From assembly GCA_002413385.1 (NCBI GenBank), contig DHWW01000217.1, forward strand, positions 1-7,533: DNA of 7,533 nt, in the 5' to 3' direction. A program made the position numbers and the translations under genes. Under the pieces are notes generated by a model, which was not told the DNA's origin, ran no database searches, and was given only the letters and a program-made list of their open reading frames with translations. The stretch's first letter is position 1, and every line of letters starts with the position of its first letter. This DNA is from Granulicella sp. UBA5172. GTDB taxonomy: Bacteria; Acidobacteriota; Terriglobia; Terriglobales; Acidobacteriaceae. Positions 6,142-7,533 of this stretch are shown piece after piece.

Positions 6142-7152
6142 CTAGGTGCTGGCTGGGAGAGGCTGCAGCTTCTCGGATAGATCGTTTGCGATGAGGTCGC
6201 CGTGAAAGCGGCCGTTTTCGATAAAGATTTCGTTGGTGCGCTCGCCGGCAACAACGACGCCGGCGAGATAGATTCCGGGTACGTTGGATTCGAGGGTGGC
6301 GGGATTGCAGACCGGGCAGCGGGCGTTGGCTTCGTCGAGCCGCACGCCGAGAGACTCGATGAAATCGAAGTCGGGGTGATAGCCGGTCAGGGCGAAGACG
6401 AAATGGTTGGGTAGAACTTTGGGACCGCCGGGAGTGAGCAGGGTTACCGAGTCTTCGGTGATTTCGCTGACGGTGGTGTTGAAGTGTGCAACGACCTCCC
6501 CGTTCTTGATGCGGTTCTCGATGTCGGGCTTGATCCAGTATTTGATGTGGGGATGGAGTGCGGCACCGCGGTGGACGAGGGTGACGCGCGCGCCGTGACG
6601 CCAGAGATCAAGAGCTGCGATTGCGGCGGAATTCTTGCCGCCGATGACGAGGACGTCCTGGTCGAAGTAGGGATGCGGTTCGTGATAGTAATGCTTGACC
6701 TTGGGAAGATCTTCGCCGGGAATGCTGAGGTAGTTTGGCAGGTCATAGTAGCCGGTGGAGACGATGAGCTTGCGGGTGCGATGGATGAGTTTGCGTCCGA
6801 ACTTGTCGGTGGTCTGAACGGTGAAGTCGCCATCGGAACCGGTTACGTGGTCGACGTTTTCGTATTGGCGGATGTCGAGTCGGTAGTGCTCGGCGACCTT
6901 GCGATAGTACTCGAGGGCCTCGGAGCGGGAGGGCTTCTGGTTGGGAGAGGAGAAGGGCATGTTGCCGATCTCGAGCAACTCGGGCGTGGTGAAGAAGGTC
7001 ATGTGAGCGGGGTAATTGAAGAGCGAGTTGGTGAGGCAACCCTTGTCCACGAGAACGACCCGGAGGCCGTTGCGTTGGGCTGCGATGGCGCAGGCGAGGC
7101 CGGTGGGGCCGGCGCCAATGACGAGGACGTCGAAGTGGGTATGTTCGCTCAT
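6142..7152 (-). CDS. YpdA-like FAD/NADPH oxidoreductase (putative bacillithiol disulfide reductase)
   Basis: A 336-residue cytosolic flavoprotein with two Rossmann folds. The FAD motif is GAGPTGLACA (13-22), followed by SLFNYPAHMTFFTTPELLEIGNMPF, which is characteristic of the YpdA group. The NADPH site is VLVIGGKNSAAIAALDL (167-183) with VTLVHRG (190-196). The C-terminal FAD segment is GIYLAGVVVAGERTNEIFIENGRFHG (293-318). YpdA (Bdr) proteins reduce bacillithiol disulfide with NADPH in Firmicutes, and bacillithiol genes are also reported from Acidobacteria, so a low-molecular-weight thiol role is reasonable but unproven here. Oddities: the residue corresponding to the reactive cysteine of staphylococcal YpdA (GGGPCG) is Thr17, while a CPVC pair appears at 279-282. 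The ATG at 7152 has no clear ribosome binding site but has TACAAT 7 bases upstream. The gene converges with the permease gene (15-base gap) and is divergent from the DUF3999-like gene. Confidence 0.88.
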   Translation of the reverse strand: MSEHTHFDVLVIGAGPTGLACAIAAQRNGLRVVLVDKGCLTNSLFNYPAHMTFFTTPELLEIGNMPFSSPNQKPSRSEALEYYRKVAEHYRLDIRQYENVDHVTGSDGDFTVQTTDKFGRKLIHRTRKLIVSTGYYDLPNYLSIPGEDLPKVKHYYHEPHPYFDQDVLVIGGKNSAAIAALDLWRHGARVTLVHRGAALHPHIKYWIKPDIENRIKNGEVVAHFNTTVSEITEDSVTLLTPGGPKVLPNHFVFALTGYHPDFDFIESLGVRLDEANARCPVCNPATLESNVPGIYLAGVVVAGERTNEIFIENGRFHGDLIANDLSEKLQPLPAST

Positions 7153-7159
7153 AGTATCG

Positions 7160-7165
7160 ATTGTA
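7160..7165 (-). promoter_or_regulatory. candidate -10 element giving a leaderless ypdA-like mRNA
   Basis: On the minus strand this reads TACAAT and ends 7 bases before the ATG at 7152. Transcription would start at or next to the start codon. No Shine-Dalgarno sequence is visible between them and only a weak TTTCCC lies in the -35 position (7187-7182). Confidence 0.4.
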
Positions 7166-7228
7166 TGGATGCTCTGGAGCTGGGAAAGGGTGCGGACGAA
7201 TTGGGTGCCAAGTTCGCTGGGATGGGGG

Positions 7229-7234
7229 TAAAGT
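7229..7234 (+). promoter_or_regulatory. candidate -10 element before a short leader ORF
   Basis: TAAAGT lies 6 bases before the ATG at 7241, the same arrangement seen before the 86-residue gene and the ypdA-like gene. There is no clear -35. It would supply the promoter for the DUF3999-like gene in the 147-base divergent gap 7153-7299. Confidence 0.3.
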
Positions 7235-7240
7235 TAGGCC

Positions 7241-7303
7241 ATGAGGACGAAGGTTCTGCGGGATCGAGCCAAGGGCGACCTGCGAGGCGAGGCTGACGCT
7301 TGA
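7241..7303 (+). CDS. possible 20-codon leader ORF coupled to the DUF3999-like gene
   Basis: An ATG at 7241 opens a 20-codon frame rich in Arg, Lys, Asp and Ala (begins MRTKVLRDRAKG) that ends at TGA 7301-7303. The stop shares two bases with the TTG start at 7300-7302 (TTGA overlap), the classic geometry for translational coupling, and the ribosome binding site of the downstream gene lies inside this ORF. It is not the tail of a longer gene, because the same frame is closed by a TAA at 7229-7231. It could be a regulatory leader peptide or chance; the peptide resembles nothing I know. Confidence 0.3.
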   Translation: MRTKVLRDRAKGDLRGEADA

Positions 7304-7533
7304 AGATTTCCCTTGCATTGATGGTTGTGCTGTTATGGCAGGCTGACTTTGGTGCGCCGGGTGCGGGGCCGGTATCCGCGGCTGATCCGCAGCATCTGCG
7401 CTATGAGCGTTCGATCACACTGCCGGCTGCGGCGGTGGGTGATACGTGTGCGGTGCTGGATGCGAGCGTGTATGCCGATGCCGGGAATTGGTCTGAAGGT
7501 GATTTGCGGGTGTTTCGTGACGCCGGATCAGGG
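7300..7533 (+). CDS. DUF3999-like exported protein, N-terminal part (3' end outside window)
   Basis: The frame runs from a TTG at 7300 to the window edge, 78 codons with no stop. TTG 7300 is the first possible start, because TGA at 7294-7296 closes the frame just upstream, and GAGG at 7289-7292 lies 7 bases before it. Starting there gives MKISLALMVVLLWQA, a proper signal-peptide beginning with Lys2 and a hydrophobic core; starting at the ATG at 7321 would cut this core. A likely cleavage site is VSA/A after residue 27. The mature part reads LRYERSITLP, then CAVLDASVYADAG, then DLRVFRDAG. This pattern (RYxRxI, CxVLDxxVxA, DLRVxRD) is what I recall from the N-terminus of DUF3999 proteins, which are envelope-located and of unknown function. 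The single Cys lies well after the signal peptide, so it is not a lipobox. Confidence 0.65.
   Translation, partial: MKISLALMVVLLWQADFGAPGAGPVSAADPQHLRYERSITLPAAAVGDTCAVLDASVYADAGNWSEGDLRVFRDAGSG

Noticed and set aside
5634..6194. A 186-codon plus-strand frame overlapping the permease gene in another register.
   Set aside because: It has no family resemblance and is Gly/Ala/Asp/Arg-rich, whereas the overlapped frame has clear ABC-2 permease hallmarks.
6484..7296. A 270-codon plus-strand frame antisense to the ypdA-like gene.
   Set aside because: The translation is Gly/Val/Asp/Glu-rich with no recognisable fold, as expected for the complement of a GC-rich coding frame. The minus-strand flavoprotein is unambiguous.
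1..7533. A mobile element, CRISPR array, toxin-antitoxin pair or phage-defence cluster.
   Set aside because: I saw no transposase, integrase, terminal inverted repeats, spaced direct repeats, nuclease or antitoxin-like small gene pair in any frame.

Overview
The window looks like an ordinary chromosomal segment of a moderately GC-rich, diderm Gram-negative bacterium. I would place it in the Acidobacteriaceae (Terriglobia; relatives of Granulicella, Terriglobus or Edaphobacter). This is inferred from the style of the outer-membrane proteins, the combination of OmpA-type, DUF481-type, YpdA-type and DUF3999-type genes, and the codon use. It cannot be proved without a search. I see no rRNA, tRNA, CRISPR array, insertion sequence, integrase, attachment site or phage gene.

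Layout from left to right. (1) Positions 1-1201, plus strand: the C-terminal end of a DUF481-like outer-membrane protein, then a complete secreted outer-membrane beta-barrel protein. (2) 1278-1538, plus: an 86-residue unknown protein, mostly helical and charged, possibly read from a leaderless mRNA. (3) 1548-4016, minus: a short-chain dehydrogenase/reductase with a TTG start and, upstream of it, a 530-residue OmpA-family envelope protein with a long Ala/Gln coiled coil. A 12-pair stem-loop with one mismatch lies between them. (4) 4017-4304: a divergent promoter region, relatively AT-rich in its middle. (5) 4305-6126, plus: an ABC transporter operon, a DrrA-like ATPase followed 22 bases later by an ABC-2 permease. 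(6) 6142-7152, minus: a YpdA-like FAD/NADPH oxidoreductase that converges on the permease gene. (7) 7153-7533, plus: a possible 20-codon leader ORF whose stop overlaps the TTG start of a DUF3999-like secreted protein, cut by the window edge.

How the genes relate: envelope biology dominates (two barrel proteins, a peptidoglycan-binding OmpA protein, an efflux-type ABC pair and a DUF3999-like exported protein), alongside two redox enzymes. Only the ABC ATPase and permease form a convincing functional unit. The most notable details are the altered cysteine pattern in the YpdA-like enzyme, the leader ORF with its TTGA overlap, and three places where a -10-like hexamer lies 6-7 bases before an ATG, suggesting leaderless transcripts. 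I did not find a clearly new multi-gene system.
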